Below are positions 1 through 9,489 of a DNA stretch of 64,000 nucleotides, in pieces; position 1 is the stretch's first letter, and every line of letters begins with the position of its first letter. Location of the stretch: the NCBI RefSeq assembly GCF_014904735.1, contig NZ_JACZCR010000018.1:1-64000 (forward strand), written 5' to 3'. Below the pieces are notes generated by a model, which had not been told where the DNA came from, searched no databases, and worked only from the letters and a program-made list of their open reading frames with translations. The stretch comes from Microbulbifer hainanensis. GTDB lineage: Bacteria; Pseudomonadota; Gammaproteobacteria; Pseudomonadales; Cellvibrionaceae. The position numbers were made by a program, and so were the translations under genes.

Positions 1-723
1 GATTTCCGCACCACGCTGCGCGACCACAGAAAAATGCGCACACTCGCGCTGTCAGCGCTGCTGATCGGCAGCAACTGGCTCGTGTTTATCTGGGCCATCA
101 CCAACCAGCACCTGCTGGACGCCAGCCTCGGCTATTACATCAACCCGCTGATCAATGTCCTGCTCGGCGTGCTGGTATTGGGCGAGCGACTGCGCCGGCT
201 GCAGTGGATTGCCGTCGGCCTCGCCGCCGTGGGCATCGGCTGGTACCTGCTGCAGTTTGGGCGGCTGCCACTGGTCGCGCTGTTCCTGGCACTGACATTC
301 GGTTTTTACGGCCTGGTGCGCAAGCGCGCGCCGGTGGACAGCCTGACCGGCCTCGCCGTGGAAACGCTGTACATGCTGCCCCTGGCACTGGCTTACCTGG
401 TCTGGAGCACCAGCCCCAGCAGCAATCCGCTGAACAATGACTGGCAGCTCAATGGGCTGTTGTTGCTCGCCGGCCCCATCACCCTGACACCGCTGCTGCT
501 GTTCAATATCGCCGCGCGACGGCTGAACCTGTCGACGGTGGGCTTTTTGCAGTACATCGCGCCGACACTGCAACTGCTGGTGGCCGTAGCGATGTTCCAC
601 GAGCCGTTCGACCACAACAAGTTGCTGACTTTTGCCTTTGTATGGGGCGGTCTGGTGCTCTACTCGGTCGATGCGCTGGCACAGCGACGCAAACTGCAGT
701 TACAGCGCAAAGCGGTAGTCTAG
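1..723 (+). CDS. rarD: RarD-type EamA-family permease, 5' truncated by window edge
   Basis: The reading frame is open from base 1, so the gene begins upstream of the window; 240 C-terminal codons are present. The protein is very hydrophobic, with at least seven membrane segments, and contains the RarD-like stretches NWLVFIWAI, LGYYINPLINVLLG and LGERLRRLQW. RarD proteins are inner-membrane EamA/DMT carriers often annotated as chloramphenicol-sensitivity proteins; the true substrate is unknown. The stop codon TAG at 721-723 lies inside the terminal inverted repeat of the downstream palindromic element, so the repeat supplies the end of the gene. Confidence 0.9.
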   Translation, partial: DFRTTLRDHRKMRTLALSALLIGSNWLVFIWAITNQHLLDASLGYYINPLINVLLGVLVLGERLRRLQWIAVGLAAVGIGWYLLQFGRLPLVALFLALTFGFYGLVRKRAPVDSLTGLAVETLYMLPLALAYLVWSTSPSSNPLNNDWQLNGLLLLAGPITLTPLLLFNIAARRLNLSTVGFLQYIAPTLQLLVAVAMFHEPFDHNKLLTFAFVWGGLVLYSVDALAQRRKLQLQRKAVV

Positions 724-989
724 GGCCTGTTCACACTAAATTCGCTGGTCGCGTTGCCGCCCCAAAACGGGCCAGGCAAGACGCGAGGAGCATGGTTTAG
801 CGTGCTAAATGAGCGACGAGCAACGCGGCATGGCCCGTTTTGGGGCGCAACCCGAAGGGACGGGCCGTTTTTCCGCAATGCTGCGTTGTAGTTCGCTTAT
901 GTGGCCGGCCACAAGGCGCTCACTACGCCTTGCCTTGCGAAAAAACGGCCGTCGTCGCGGCCTGCGAATTTAGTGTGAACAGGCCCTAG
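720..989. mobile_element. 270 bp MITE-like palindromic element
   Basis: The ends are a perfect 26 bp inverted repeat: 720-745 (CTAGGGCCTGTTCACACTAA...) is the exact reverse complement of 964-989. Inside are nested stems: 759-774 pairs exactly with 831-846, 863-878 pairs with 935-950 with one mismatch, and AAGGCG/CGCCTT around 913-931 forms a short hairpin. No coding potential is evident. Size, terminal repeats and internal hairpins fit a non-autonomous miniature element or a large structured intergenic repeat. The palindromic CTAG ends could include the target site. Confidence 0.7.
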
Positions 990-1012
990 GAAGGATCTGT
1001 GGCGCAACCCGC

Positions 1013-1990
1013 TCAGGTATTAAGCCACTCGTCCAGCGCCGCCAGTATCTGGTGGCGATAGGGCTGGGTCTCGTTGATCATCTGGTGGCGGGCGCCGCGG
1101 ATAATGACGCGCTTGCTATTGGGGAAGCGGTCACGGATCGCGCGCATGTTGTAGCGCCAGGAAACGGTCTCGTCGCCGGTGCCCTGTAGCACCAGAATCG
1201 GTTTGGGATTTTTCGCGGTTTTCGGGAAGGTCTTCAGCCAGTCCACCATCGCCGCCAGCCAGCGCATCGACATCACCGGCGACTGCAGCGGATCCCGGTG
1301 CGCCTGGCGCCGGGCGAATTCGGCATCGTGGGTGTTGATATTGAATCCGCGTTCCGGCGCCAGCATAAAGAAGCGGCCCAGGTAGAACATCCACTTGCGC
1401 ACGTGCCAGCGCGCCGGGCGAATCAGCGGTGCCAGCAGGAATATTTTGTCGAACGGCTGCCAGCGGCTGTACTGCAGGTAGGCCAACAGCGCGGCGCCGC
1501 CGGTGCTCTGGCCCATTGCGTGCCAGGGACCGGGCAGTTTATCCCGCGCTATCTGCAACAGTCCGTCGAGTACCTGCCGATACTGCAGGAAGGTATCGAT
1601 GGCCACCGGCTCACCGCTGGACAGCCCGTGCCCGGGGAAATCGAAAATCACCACGTTGAGATTGCGTTCGAGTCCGAAGCGGATAGCCGCACCGTAGATA
1701 CCCGTGTGGTCAAAATAGCCGTGACAGATAAACAGGGTGCCGCGCGGATTCTCCTGCAACCAGTACTGGGCCACGAGATCGAACCCGGCCGCCTGAAAGG
1801 TGCCCACACCGGTCTTGTGTGCCTGCGGAAACTGCAGCTGGTAGTAATTGCGGTAATCCTGCATCGACGGCAACAGCGGTTCCGCACCGCTGAAATCCAG
1901 TGCAGGCAGCTGCTGGCGCAATGCCGAATAGTCCGGCCGCCGGATTACCGGGCTGTGTTCGACGGTATTGAAATCTTGCAGGAGGTCCAT
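1013..1990 (-). CDS. alpha/beta hydrolase (monoacylglycerol lipase / lysophospholipase-like)
   Basis: A 325-residue alpha/beta-fold hydrolase of the serine aminopeptidase S33/Hydrolase_4 type. Visible signatures are the oxyanion-loop HGYFDHTGIYG near residue 90, the nucleophile elbow GQSTGG with Ser162, an acid candidate in GTGDETVS and the catalytic His in GARHQM near the C terminus. No signal peptide is seen, so it probably acts in the cytoplasm on lipid esters; the substrate is not predictable. The frame extends upstream to an ATG at 2047, but neither start has a clear ribosome site. The 1990 start was chosen because the extra 19 residues look unlike the fold. The gene is divergent from the threonine-aldolase-like gene. 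Confidence 0.8.
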   Translation of the reverse strand: MDLLQDFNTVEHSPVIRRPDYSALRQQLPALDFSGAEPLLPSMQDYRNYYQLQFPQAHKTGVGTFQAAGFDLVAQYWLQENPRGTLFICHGYFDHTGIYGAAIRFGLERNLNVVIFDFPGHGLSSGEPVAIDTFLQYRQVLDGLLQIARDKLPGPWHAMGQSTGGAALLAYLQYSRWQPFDKIFLLAPLIRPARWHVRKWMFYLGRFFMLAPERGFNINTHDAEFARRQAHRDPLQSPVMSMRWLAAMVDWLKTFPKTAKNPKPILVLQGTGDETVSWRYNMRAIRDRFPNSKRVIIRGARHQMINETQPYRHQILAALDEWLNT

Positions 1991-2127
1991 TGACTCAATG
2001 GTACTGCATTTTTGTGCGGGGTGGTGTGCGCCAATCACCGCCGACATCGCGAGCGCAGCATCGCCCGCGGCTGCTTTAGCGCAGTTTTTGCGCTAACGTG
2101 CACACCGACTGGATACCGGAGCCCGAA

Positions 2128-3234
2128 ATGACCGCTGAACTGATTGCCGCTTACCGCACCGCCTTCGGCGCCTGCACGCACAGCAGCGTACGCCACACGC
2201 CGCAAAGCCTGAAAACGACACTGCAACAGCTCGCCGACGCCGTCGGCGACGACGAGCAAACCGACGTCTACGGAGGCGGCGCGCTGATCGAGGACTTCGA
2301 ACACGAGGTCGCCGAACTGCTCGGCAAGGAGGCAGCCGTGTTTATGCCGAGCGGCACCCAGGCGCAGCCGATCGCATTGCGGCTCTGGGCCGACCGCGCA
2401 CGCACACCCTATGTGGCATTGCCGGCGACCAGCCACCTGCAGCTGCACGAGCACAATGCCTACCAGGTGCTGTACGGGCTGAAAGGCATCACACTCGGCG
2501 CCGCGGCCGAGGTGCCGACACTGGCCGACCTGCAACAGGCGGCGCGCGACCCGCTGGCGGCAATCCTGCTGGAGCTGCCGATGCGCGAGATCGGCGGCCA
2601 GCTGCCGGGCTGGGACGACCTGGTGGCGCAGTCGCAGTGGGCGCGCGAACAGGGCATCAAGCTGCACCTCGACGGCGCCCGGCTATGGCAATGCCCGCCG
2701 CACTACGGCCGCTCGCTGGCCGAGATCGCCGCGCTGTTCGATTCGGTCTACGTGAGCTTTTACAAGGATCTCGGTGGCATCGCCGGCGCCGTGCTGGCCG
2801 GTGATGCCGACTTCATTGCCAGCGCCAAGGTCTGGCAGCGCCGCGCCGGCGGCAACCTGTACGCGCTCTATCCGTACGTCATCGCCGCCCGCCAGGGGCT
2901 GGCGACCTACCTGCCCAACATGACCAGTTATCGCGACGACGCGCGCTGGTTCGCCGAACAGCTCAACGCCGTCAACGGCGTACAGACCTGGCCGCTGGAA
3001 CCGCAGACCAGTATGTTCCGGCTGCGTGTCGACGCCGATCCAACCGAGTTCCTGCCGCGCGCAACTGCATGGCTCGCCGAGCACGACATCGCCGTGCTGC
3101 CGCCACCGTACCGCGCCGGCGAAGGTTCACTGTGGTTTGAATTGAGTTTCGGCGAAGGGTTTCGCCGCAGGGACCGCGCCGACTGGGCGGGCGTGCTGGA
3201 ACGGTTTGTCGCCGATGTGCTCGGGCGGTGCTGA
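2128..3234 (+). CDS. threonine aldolase family PLP lyase
   Basis: A PLP-dependent enzyme of the beta-eliminating lyase/threonine aldolase family, 368 residues. Family members cleave L-threonine or related beta-hydroxy amino acids to glycine and an aldehyde. The sequence shows the YGGGALIEDFE and AVFMPSGTQAQ N-terminal motifs, the HLDGARLWQ aspartate region and the PLP-lysine context SFYKDLGGIAGAVL with Lys213. The start is ATG 2128 because GGAG at 2118-2121 is correctly spaced; a GTG at 2098 in the same frame has no such site. The gene is followed by a bidirectional terminator. The exact substrate (threonine, allo-threonine or another) is not settled by sequence. Confidence 0.85.
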   Translation: MTAELIAAYRTAFGACTHSSVRHTPQSLKTTLQQLADAVGDDEQTDVYGGGALIEDFEHEVAELLGKEAAVFMPSGTQAQPIALRLWADRARTPYVALPATSHLQLHEHNAYQVLYGLKGITLGAAAEVPTLADLQQAARDPLAAILLELPMREIGGQLPGWDDLVAQSQWAREQGIKLHLDGARLWQCPPHYGRSLAEIAALFDSVYVSFYKDLGGIAGAVLAGDADFIASAKVWQRRAGGNLYALYPYVIAARQGLATYLPNMTSYRDDARWFAEQLNAVNGVQTWPLEPQTSMFRLRVDADPTEFLPRATAWLAEHDIAVLPPPYRAGEGSLWFELSFGEGFRRRDRADWAGVLERFVADVLGRC

Positions 3235-3275
3235 CGCGGCGAGTTTGCCTGCGGCCTAATCCGCTGCCAGCAAAA

Positions 3276-3302
3276 AAAAGGCGGGCACAAGGCCCGCCTT
3301 TT
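3276..3302. terminator. bidirectional intrinsic terminator
   Basis: An 11 bp perfect stem (3276-3286 with 3292-3302), GC-rich in the middle and flanked by an A-run on one side and a T-run on the other. It lies between the convergent threonine-aldolase-like gene and fba, so it can end both transcripts. Confidence 0.9.
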
Positions 3303-3316
3303 AGAGCACTGCGCGC

Positions 3317-4381
3317 TTACTTGATTTGCGGCTGCAGCTCGCCGGCCTCGTAGCGCTGGGACATGGCGTCCAGGCTGAGGGCGCGGATCTTGCTGGCATT
3401 GCCGGCGGTACCGAAGGCCTCGTAGCGGGCCACACAGATATCCTTCATCGCGACCATGGCCGCTTTGTAGAATTTGCGCGGATCGAACTCGGACGGGTTC
3501 TCGGCCAGGAAGCGGCGGGTAGCACCGGTGGAGGCCAGGCGCAGGTCGGTATCGATGTTGACCTTGCGCACGCCGTGTTTGATGCCTTCACAGATCTGCT
3601 CAACCGGCACACCGTAGGTTTCCGGAATTTCACCACCGAACTCATTGATCACCGCGAGCCATTCCTGCGGCACGGAGGAGGAACCGTGCATGACCAGATG
3701 GGTATCGGGAATGCGCGCGTGGATTTCCTTGATGCGGTCGATAGCGAGGATGTCGCCCGTCGGTGGACGGGTGAACTTGTAAGCGCCGTGGCTGGTGCCA
3801 CAGGCGATCGCCAGCGCATCCACCTGGGTTTTCTTAACGAAGTCGGCGGCTTCTTCCGGGTCGGTCAGCAGCTGGTCGTGGGACAGCTTGCCCTCGGCAC
3901 CCACGCCGTCTTCCTCGCCGGCCATGCCGGTTTCCAGGGAACCCAGGCAGCCGAGTTCACCCTCGACGGAAACACCGCAGGCGTGGGCCATGGCCACTGC
4001 GCGCTGGGTGACATCGACGTTGTACTCGTAAGAGGCCGGAGTCTTGCCGTCCTCCTGCAGGGAGCCGTCCATCATTACCGAGCTGAAGCCCAGCTGGATG
4101 GAGCGCTGGCACACCGCCGGGCTGGTGCCGTGATCCTGGTGCATCACCACCGGAATTTCCGGAAATTCCTCGATTGCAGCGAGGATCAGGTGGCGCAGGA
4201 AAGGCGCGCCGGCATATTTGCGCGCGCCGGCGGACGCCTGCACGATCACCGGGGAGTCGGTCTGCTTGGCCGCCTCCATGATTGCGCGCATCTGCTCCAG
4301 GTTGTTGACGTTGAACGCGGGCACACCGTAATCGTGTTCGGCGGCGTGATCCAGCAGTTGACGCAAGCTGATTAGTGCCAT
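3317..4381 (-). CDS. fba: class II fructose-1,6-bisphosphate aldolase
   Basis: A 354-residue zinc-dependent aldolase that reversibly splits fructose 1,6-bisphosphate into dihydroxyacetone phosphate and glyceraldehyde 3-phosphate in cytoplasmic glycolysis/gluconeogenesis. It has the expected length and motifs of the CbbA-like subtype: [20 protein letters not shown] with metal-binding His, [20 protein letters not shown], and GTSHGAYKF. The start is ATG 4381, preceded by AAAGG at 8 bases; a TTG two codons upstream is less likely. It lies downstream of pgk on the same strand, 154 bp away, an arrangement common in gammaproteobacteria. Confidence 0.96.
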   Translation of the reverse strand: MALISLRQLLDHAAEHDYGVPAFNVNNLEQMRAIMEAAKQTDSPVIVQASAGARKYAGAPFLRHLILAAIEEFPEIPVVMHQDHGTSPAVCQRSIQLGFSSVMMDGSLQEDGKTPASYEYNVDVTQRAVAMAHACGVSVEGELGCLGSLETGMAGEEDGVGAEGKLSHDQLLTDPEEAADFVKKTQVDALAIACGTSHGAYKFTRPPTGDILAIDRIKEIHARIPDTHLVMHGSSSVPQEWLAVINEFGGEIPETYGVPVEQICEGIKHGVRKVNIDTDLRLASTGATRRFLAENPSEFDPRKFYKAAMVAMKDICVARYEAFGTAGNASKIRALSLDAMSQRYEAGELQPQIK

Positions 4382-4535
4382 GGACAATACCTTTGGTTTC
4401 TAGTCTGTCATCTTCTTCCAGGTGGCCCCCCGATCTGAGCCGGGGTGACCGGTGCCGGCGACCACATGCCGGCACGGTTTGAGCGGCCGGGTGTGCCCGG
4501 CTCTGTTTTTTCGCTCTGAATCGCTACAACCAACC

Positions 4536-5699
4536 TTACTCGGCGGCGCGGCTCTCGAGCATCGCCACTGCCGGCAGGGTCTTGCCTTCTACATATTCAA
4601 GAAACGCGCCGCCGCCGGTAGAAATATAGGAAACCTTGTCGGCGATACCGTATTTGTCCACCGCCGCGAGGGTGTCGCCACCGCCGGCGATGGAGAAGGC
4701 ATCACTGGCCGCGATGGCCTTCGACAGGCGCTCGGTGCCGCCACCGAACTGGTCAAACTCGAACACCCCCACCGGGCCGTTCCAGATAATGGTCTTGGCG
4801 CCCTTGAGGATTTCGTCGAGCTGCGCGGACGACTCGGGGCCGATATCGAAAATCATGTCGTCGTCGGCGACGTCATCGGCGGACTTGGTTTCCGCAGCCG
4901 CGGACTCGCTGAATTCCTTGCCGGTCACCACGTCGGTGGGCAGCGGGATATCGCACTTCTGCATCAGCGCACTGGCGGTATCGGTGAGATCGTGTTCGCA
5001 CAGGGATTTGCCCACCGGCTTGCCGGCGGCGGCGAGGAAGGTGTTGGCGATGCCGCCGCCGACGATCAACTGGTCGACTTTATCGGCCAGGGTTTCCAGT
5101 ACGGTCAGCTTGGTGGACACCTTGGAGCCACCGACGATGGCGACCATCGGGCGCGCCGGTTTGGCCAGCGCCTTTTCCAGCGCGTCCAGTTCGGCGGCCA
5201 GCAGCGGGCCCGCGCAGGCAACCGGCGCAAACTTCGCCACGCCGTGGGTGGAGGCCTGGGCGCGGTGCGCAGTGCCGAAGGCATCCATCACGAAGATATC
5301 GCACAGCTTGGCATAGGCCTGCGCCAGCTGCTCATCGTCTTTCTTCTCGCCGGTATTGAAACGGACGTTCTCGAGCAGGGCGACGTCGCCATCGGCCAGC
5401 TCGACGCCGTCGCGCCAGTCTTTCACCAGCGGCACTTCGCGGCCGAGCAGTTTGCCCAGGTGTTCGGCGACCGGCGCCAGAGAGAATTCATCGGCATATT
5501 CGCCTTCGGTAGGGCGGCCCAGGTGGGACATCAGCAGCACTTTGGCGCCCGCCGCGGTGGCGGCTTTGATCGTGGGGAGCGCTGCGCGGATACGCGCATC
5601 GGAAGTGACAACTCCACCCTTTACCGGAACATTCAGGTCTTCGCGAATCAGTACGCGCTTGCCCGCCAGATCCAGATCCGTCATCAATTTAACCGCCAT
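4536..5699 (-). CDS. pgk: phosphoglycerate kinase
   Basis: A 387-residue cytoplasmic kinase that transfers phosphate between 1,3-bisphosphoglycerate and ADP. Length is typical. Motifs include [13 protein letters not shown] at the N terminus, SHLGRPTEG, the hinge region [22 protein letters not shown] and the nucleotide-binding [12 protein letters not shown] 5699 is preceded by AGAGAGG at good spacing; the longer frame to 5804 has no family homology. It is the upstream partner of fba. In related genomes epd normally precedes pgk; here epd lies about 38 kb away on the same strand. Confidence 0.97.
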   Translation of the reverse strand: MAVKLMTDLDLAGKRVLIREDLNVPVKGGVVTSDARIRAALPTIKAATAAGAKVLLMSHLGRPTEGEYADEFSLAPVAEHLGKLLGREVPLVKDWRDGVELADGDVALLENVRFNTGEKKDDEQLAQAYAKLCDIFVMDAFGTAHRAQASTHGVAKFAPVACAGPLLAAELDALEKALAKPARPMVAIVGGSKVSTKLTVLETLADKVDQLIVGGGIANTFLAAAGKPVGKSLCEHDLTDTASALMQKCDIPLPTDVVTGKEFSESAAAETKSADDVADDDMIFDIGPESSAQLDEILKGAKTIIWNGPVGVFEFDQFGGGTERLSKAIAASDAFSIAGGGDTLAAVDKYGIADKVSYISTGGGAFLEYVEGKTLPAVAMLESRAAE

Positions 5700-6000
5700 A
5701 GCCAATCCTCTCTGCTGGTAACTGCTCACTTGAAGTTCGGGACGAACACACAGCCCCTGAAACGGGCGCGGATTATAAGCTGATGTGACCGCCGCCGCCC
5801 ACACGGCAGCGATCCGGCGCGGAGTATATCAAGCCGTTCTGTAGTTGGATTACCACACGCGCCCGGCGAAACGCTGATAACGCTGTCATTTTTACATAAC
5901 CGCAAAAACTTCAACTTTCACCGCGATTCGCTGTCACTTGCCGGCAAAAAACGGGGTCTCTACCATTGAGCGCTGACAGCAGGAATCGGATCAAGCCGCC

Positions 6001-6777
6001 ATGGGTAAACGCAACCAGCGCCGCAAGGTGACCTTTAGCAGCAGTAGCGGAGCGACACTCGCCGGCGTTCTGGAGATACCGGCGGGCGATCCGCGCGGCT
6101 ATGTCCTGTTCGCGCACTGTTTTACCTGCGGCAAGGATGTGCTGGCCGCATCGCGGGTAGGTCGCCGGCTGGCGGAACTGGGATTTGCGGTACTGCGGTT
6201 CGACTTTACCGGGCTCGGCGACAGCGAGGGCGACTTTGCCGATACCAACTTCACGTCGAACGTGCAGGACCTGCTCAGTGCTGCCGACTACCTGAAGCGC
6301 GAGCACCACCCGGTGGATCTGCTGGTGGGCCATAGTCTCGGCGGTGCCGCAGTACTGGCCGCGGCCGCACAGATTCCCGAGGCACAGGCCATCGCCACCA
6401 TCGCCGCGCCGGCGGACCCGGATCACGTGATTCATCAGTTCGCCTGTGCCATCGATACCATCGAGGAGCACGGCCACGCCGAGGTGGAGCTGGCCGGGCG
6501 GCCATTCACGATCAAGAAACAGTTTCTCGACGACCTGGACAATCACCAGATGGGCTACGTCCACGATCTGGGGCGACCGCTGCTGATCTACCACTCCCCG
6601 GTCGACCAGACGGTATCCATCGACGAAGCGGCGGATATCTATAACCGCGCCATGCACCCGAAGAGTTTCATCAGCCTGGACGGCGCCGACCACCTGCTGA
6701 CCCGCCGCGAGGACGCCGATTATGTGGCGGACACCCTGGCGGCCTGGGTGTCCCGCTACCTGCCGGAAAAACACTGA
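6001..6777 (+). CDS. alpha/beta hydrolase, stand-alone homologue of the OsmC-fused hydrolase
   Basis: A 258-residue alpha/beta hydrolase. The N-terminal block [19 protein letters not shown] and [18 protein letters not shown] match the hydrolase half of bifunctional hydrolase/OsmC proteins. The nucleophile elbow is GHSLGG, and the catalytic His is in [12 protein letters not shown]. No OsmC domain follows: the frame stops, and the next gene is a CPXCG protein, starting inside the stop codon (TGATG). Cytoplasmic; the function is probably hydrolysis of a small ester or thioester, but the substrate is unknown. Divergent from pgk with about 300 bp between the starts. Confidence 0.85.
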   Translation: MGKRNQRRKVTFSSSSGATLAGVLEIPAGDPRGYVLFAHCFTCGKDVLAASRVGRRLAELGFAVLRFDFTGLGDSEGDFADTNFTSNVQDLLSAADYLKREHHPVDLLVGHSLGGAAVLAAAAQIPEAQAIATIAAPADPDHVIHQFACAIDTIEEHGHAEVELAGRPFTIKKQFLDDLDNHQMGYVHDLGRPLLIYHSPVDQTVSIDEAADIYNRAMHPKSFISLDGADHLLTRREDADYVADTLAAWVSRYLPEKH

Positions 6778-6974
6778 TGCCTGTGCTGGAGGAATACGGC
6801 GGGCACTGCCCCTACTGCGGCGAACCAATCACCCTGCTGGTGGACCTGTCGGCGGGCGATCAGGACTACATCGAGGACTGCGAAGTCTGCTGCCGGCCGA
6901 TCAGCGTCACCACAACACTGCTGGCAGATGGCTCCGCCACCATCACTCTGCGGGATGAAAACAGTCCCGGCTGA
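6777..6974 (+). CDS. CPXCG-motif cysteine-rich protein
   Basis: A 65-residue protein with two Cys pairs: HCPYCGEPI near residue 10 and DCEVCCRPI near residue 38, fitting the small zinc-ribbon CPXCG family. It probably binds one zinc ion; its role is unknown. The ATG overlaps the TGA of the preceding hydrolase gene, so the two are translated from one message. Confidence 0.85.
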   Translation: MPVLEEYGGHCPYCGEPITLLVDLSAGDQDYIEDCEVCCRPISVTTTLLADGSATITLRDENSPG

Positions 6975-7123
6975 CAGATCAGCGGCGACAGTATCCACGT
7001 CAACACAAGCCGACATGCCGGCGGGAAAAACCTTGCAGCATCCCCGATAGCGGATACAATCCCGCCACATTTCCCCACCAACTGCATGGTTAATAGACCG
7101 CTTTGTCCTCAGGGAGACTCGAC

Positions 7124-7522
7124 ATGGAAAATGCAGACGCCGATATCGTGTTCCAGAGCTACGGCCGTTGCTGTAAAAACGAGCGTTTTTTTGTCGATTT
7201 CTACGATCGCTTTATGGGCAGCAGCGACGAAGTCCGCGCCATGTTCGTCGACACCGACATGAAGCAGCAGCGCCACCTGTTGCGCAACGGCATACTGCAG
7301 CTGATCCTGCACGCCCGCGGCATGCCGGACACCAAGCTCCGCGCCCTGGGCGAGAGCCATTCCCGCGGTGGATATAACATTCGCCCGGATCTCTACCGGC
7401 AGTGGCTCGATGCGCTGCTGGACACTGTCCGCCGGCACGACCCGGAACACAGTGACAGCATCACGGACGCCTGGCAGCGCGCATTGCAGCCCGGTATCGA
7501 ACTGATCCGCGGCGCCTACTGA
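7124..7522 (+). CDS. single-domain globin
   Basis: A 132-residue protein with a globin-like pattern: a conserved N-terminal helix, the segment FVDFYDRFMGSSDEVRAMF, and LGESHSRGGYNI containing the likely proximal heme His. It would bind heme and probably oxygen or nitric oxide in the cytoplasm. ATG 7124 is preceded by AGGGAGA at 7 bases, so the longer frame beginning at 7103 is not needed. It has no reductase domain, so it is not a flavohemoglobin. Confidence 0.8.
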   Translation: MENADADIVFQSYGRCCKNERFFVDFYDRFMGSSDEVRAMFVDTDMKQQRHLLRNGILQLILHARGMPDTKLRALGESHSRGGYNIRPDLYRQWLDALLDTVRRHDPEHSDSITDAWQRALQPGIELIRGAY

Positions 7523-7736
7523 TCCGGGCAACAGGAGAGCGGTGCCAGTCCGCTGGCGATGTCGGCGCCGCAGCCTTCCCTTCACATCTGCCAATCACTA
7601 CTGCCACGCATCGCCTCGCGCGCACCGCCGCCTCACTTGACGTCCGGCGCCCCGGAATAGAATATTACCAACCTCAAACAGTAGAAAAATAAATTATTTC
7701 GCGCTGCCAGCGCTCGCGGGATTTTGAGGTTCCACC

Positions 7737-9116
7737 ATGCTCGTTTCGCTACTGCACTTCGACCGCCTCCGGCGTACGGCTGCACTCTTTACCGCCCTGC
7801 TGGCGGCCTTCGCCGTGGCCACGCCGGCCACTGCCGCGCCCGCGGCCTGCCATTTCCCGACACTGCAGCGGGCCGCGTCACCGGAGAGCGTCGGCTTTTC
7901 CGCGGCGGGACTCGCCCGCGTCGACCAGCTGATCGAGCGGGATGTCGCCGCCGGTTTTCCCGGTGCCGCGCTGGTCGTCATCAAGGACGGGCAGATCGTC
8001 AAACAGTCGCACTACGGTTACCGCAAGAAACTTGACGGCAGAATCCCACTGGACACTTTTCCCCCGGTGCGCGACGACACACTGTTCGACCTGGCATCGA
8101 ATACCAAAATGTACGCGACCAACTTCGCCCTGCAGAAACTGGTCAGCGAGAGCCGCCTGGATCTGCAGGCCAGGGTCCGGGACTACCTGCCGAACTTCGC
8201 CGACGGCGACGGCGACCCCATTCAAGGGAAGGCCGCCCTGCGCGTAATCGACCTGCTGCATCACGCCGCGGGATTTGCACCGGATCCGCAGTTTCACAAT
8301 CCCGCCGTGGCCGGCGACTTCTTTTCCCAGGATCGGGAAAAGACGCTGGAGCTCCTGCCCAAACTGCCCCTGCGCTACGAACCCGGCAGCAAGACGACCT
8401 ACAGCGACACCGACTATATGCTGCTCGGGCTGATTGTGGAGCGGATCACCGGTGAGCGACTCGACACCTATGTAGAGAACACCATTTACCGGCCGCTCAA
8501 GCTGAATCACACCCTGTTCAATCCACTGCAGAAAGGCTTCCGCCCGCAGGACTTCGCGGCGACGGAACCCGAGGGCAATACCCGCGAGGGCACCATCAAC
8601 TTTCCGCATATCCGTACCTATACGCTGCAGGGCGAGGTGCACGACGAAAAGGCCTACTACGCCATGGGCGGCGTCTCCGGGCACGCCGGCCTTTTCTCCA
8701 CCACCGGTGAGCTGGCGGTTCTGCTGCAGGTGATGCTGAACGGCGGCGGTTACGGCGATGTCTGCCTGTTCGATCCGGACACCATCGCGCGCTTTACCGC
8801 ACCATCACCTCTGGATCCGACCTTTGGCCTGGGCTGGCGGCGCAACGGCACCGCCAACATGCAGTGGATGTTCGGCAGCGGCGCCGGCCCGCTGGCCTAC
8901 GGACACACCGGCTGGACCGGCACCCTGACCGTCATCGACCCCGAAATCGATCTCGGTATCGTCCTGCTGACCAACAAGAAACATTCGCCTCTGGTCGATG
9001 CCGGTACAAATTCCAATAAATTCCTCGGCGACCTGTTTGCCACCGGCAGGTACGGCGCCGTCGTCGCCGCCGTTTACGCGGCACTCAACGCCGACGTGAC
9101 CAGCGCAGGCCATTGA
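7737..9116 (+). CDS. exported serine hydrolase, beta-lactamase/DD-peptidase fold (YfeW-like)
   Basis: A 459-residue protein with a signal peptide (hydrophobic stretch ending near ATAAPA, residues 13-35). The penicillin-binding fold is shown by SNTK (Ser121, Lys124) as SxxK, YSDTDYMLLG where the usual YxN is YSD, and HTGWTGT as the KTG-box equivalent. Similar proteins are class C beta-lactamase-like peptidases such as E. coli YfeW, thought to trim peptidoglycan peptides in the periplasm. GAGG precedes the ATG. Substrate (muropeptide, beta-lactam or other amide/ester) cannot be decided here. Confidence 0.85.
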   Translation: MLVSLLHFDRLRRTAALFTALLAAFAVATPATAAPAACHFPTLQRAASPESVGFSAAGLARVDQLIERDVAAGFPGAALVVIKDGQIVKQSHYGYRKKLDGRIPLDTFPPVRDDTLFDLASNTKMYATNFALQKLVSESRLDLQARVRDYLPNFADGDGDPIQGKAALRVIDLLHHAAGFAPDPQFHNPAVAGDFFSQDREKTLELLPKLPLRYEPGSKTTYSDTDYMLLGLIVERITGERLDTYVENTIYRPLKLNHTLFNPLQKGFRPQDFAATEPEGNTREGTINFPHIRTYTLQGEVHDEKAYYAMGGVSGHAGLFSTTGELAVLLQVMLNGGGYGDVCLFDPDTIARFTAPSPLDPTFGLGWRRNGTANMQWMFGSGAGPLAYGHTGWTGTLTVIDPEIDLGIVLLTNKKHSPLVDAGTNSNKFLGDLFATGRYGAVVAAVYAALNADVTSAGH

Positions 9117-9489
9117 CGTACAACCGTGCTCCCAGCGAAATCTTTCCGGGCCGCCAATAACTGGCGGCCCTAGCCACCTCGCCAATCATCTTTCCCTGCT
9201 CTCCGTGAATCTCCCGCCCCCATCTCCGTGCGGCGGTTTCACGTCGTCGCGGTGTGACAACGGGTCGTCAGATCGCTATCCGCGCTGTTTGCCTTAGCAT
9301 CCCGGCGACTGTATAAATAATTTTCACTGTTCGCGATCCGTCCGCCCAACGTCTACTTTTGACATCGATGCACCGGCGCGGGAAATAACAGCAATAAAAT
9401 CCGCAGGGATAGCGCGACTGCAGAGCGATGTTCTCGAATCGATAACAACAATTCACTTACCCGGGAAATCCCAACAAGGAATCCTTCTT
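9117..9489. other. intergenic region, no gene seen
   Basis: A 373 bp stretch between two plus-strand genes. At 9148-9170 a 9 bp stem (GGGCCGCCA/TGGCGGCCC) with no T-tract probably marks the 3' end of the upstream message. The rest must contain the promoter of the M16 peptidase gene; no convincing box was identified. Confidence 0.5.
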
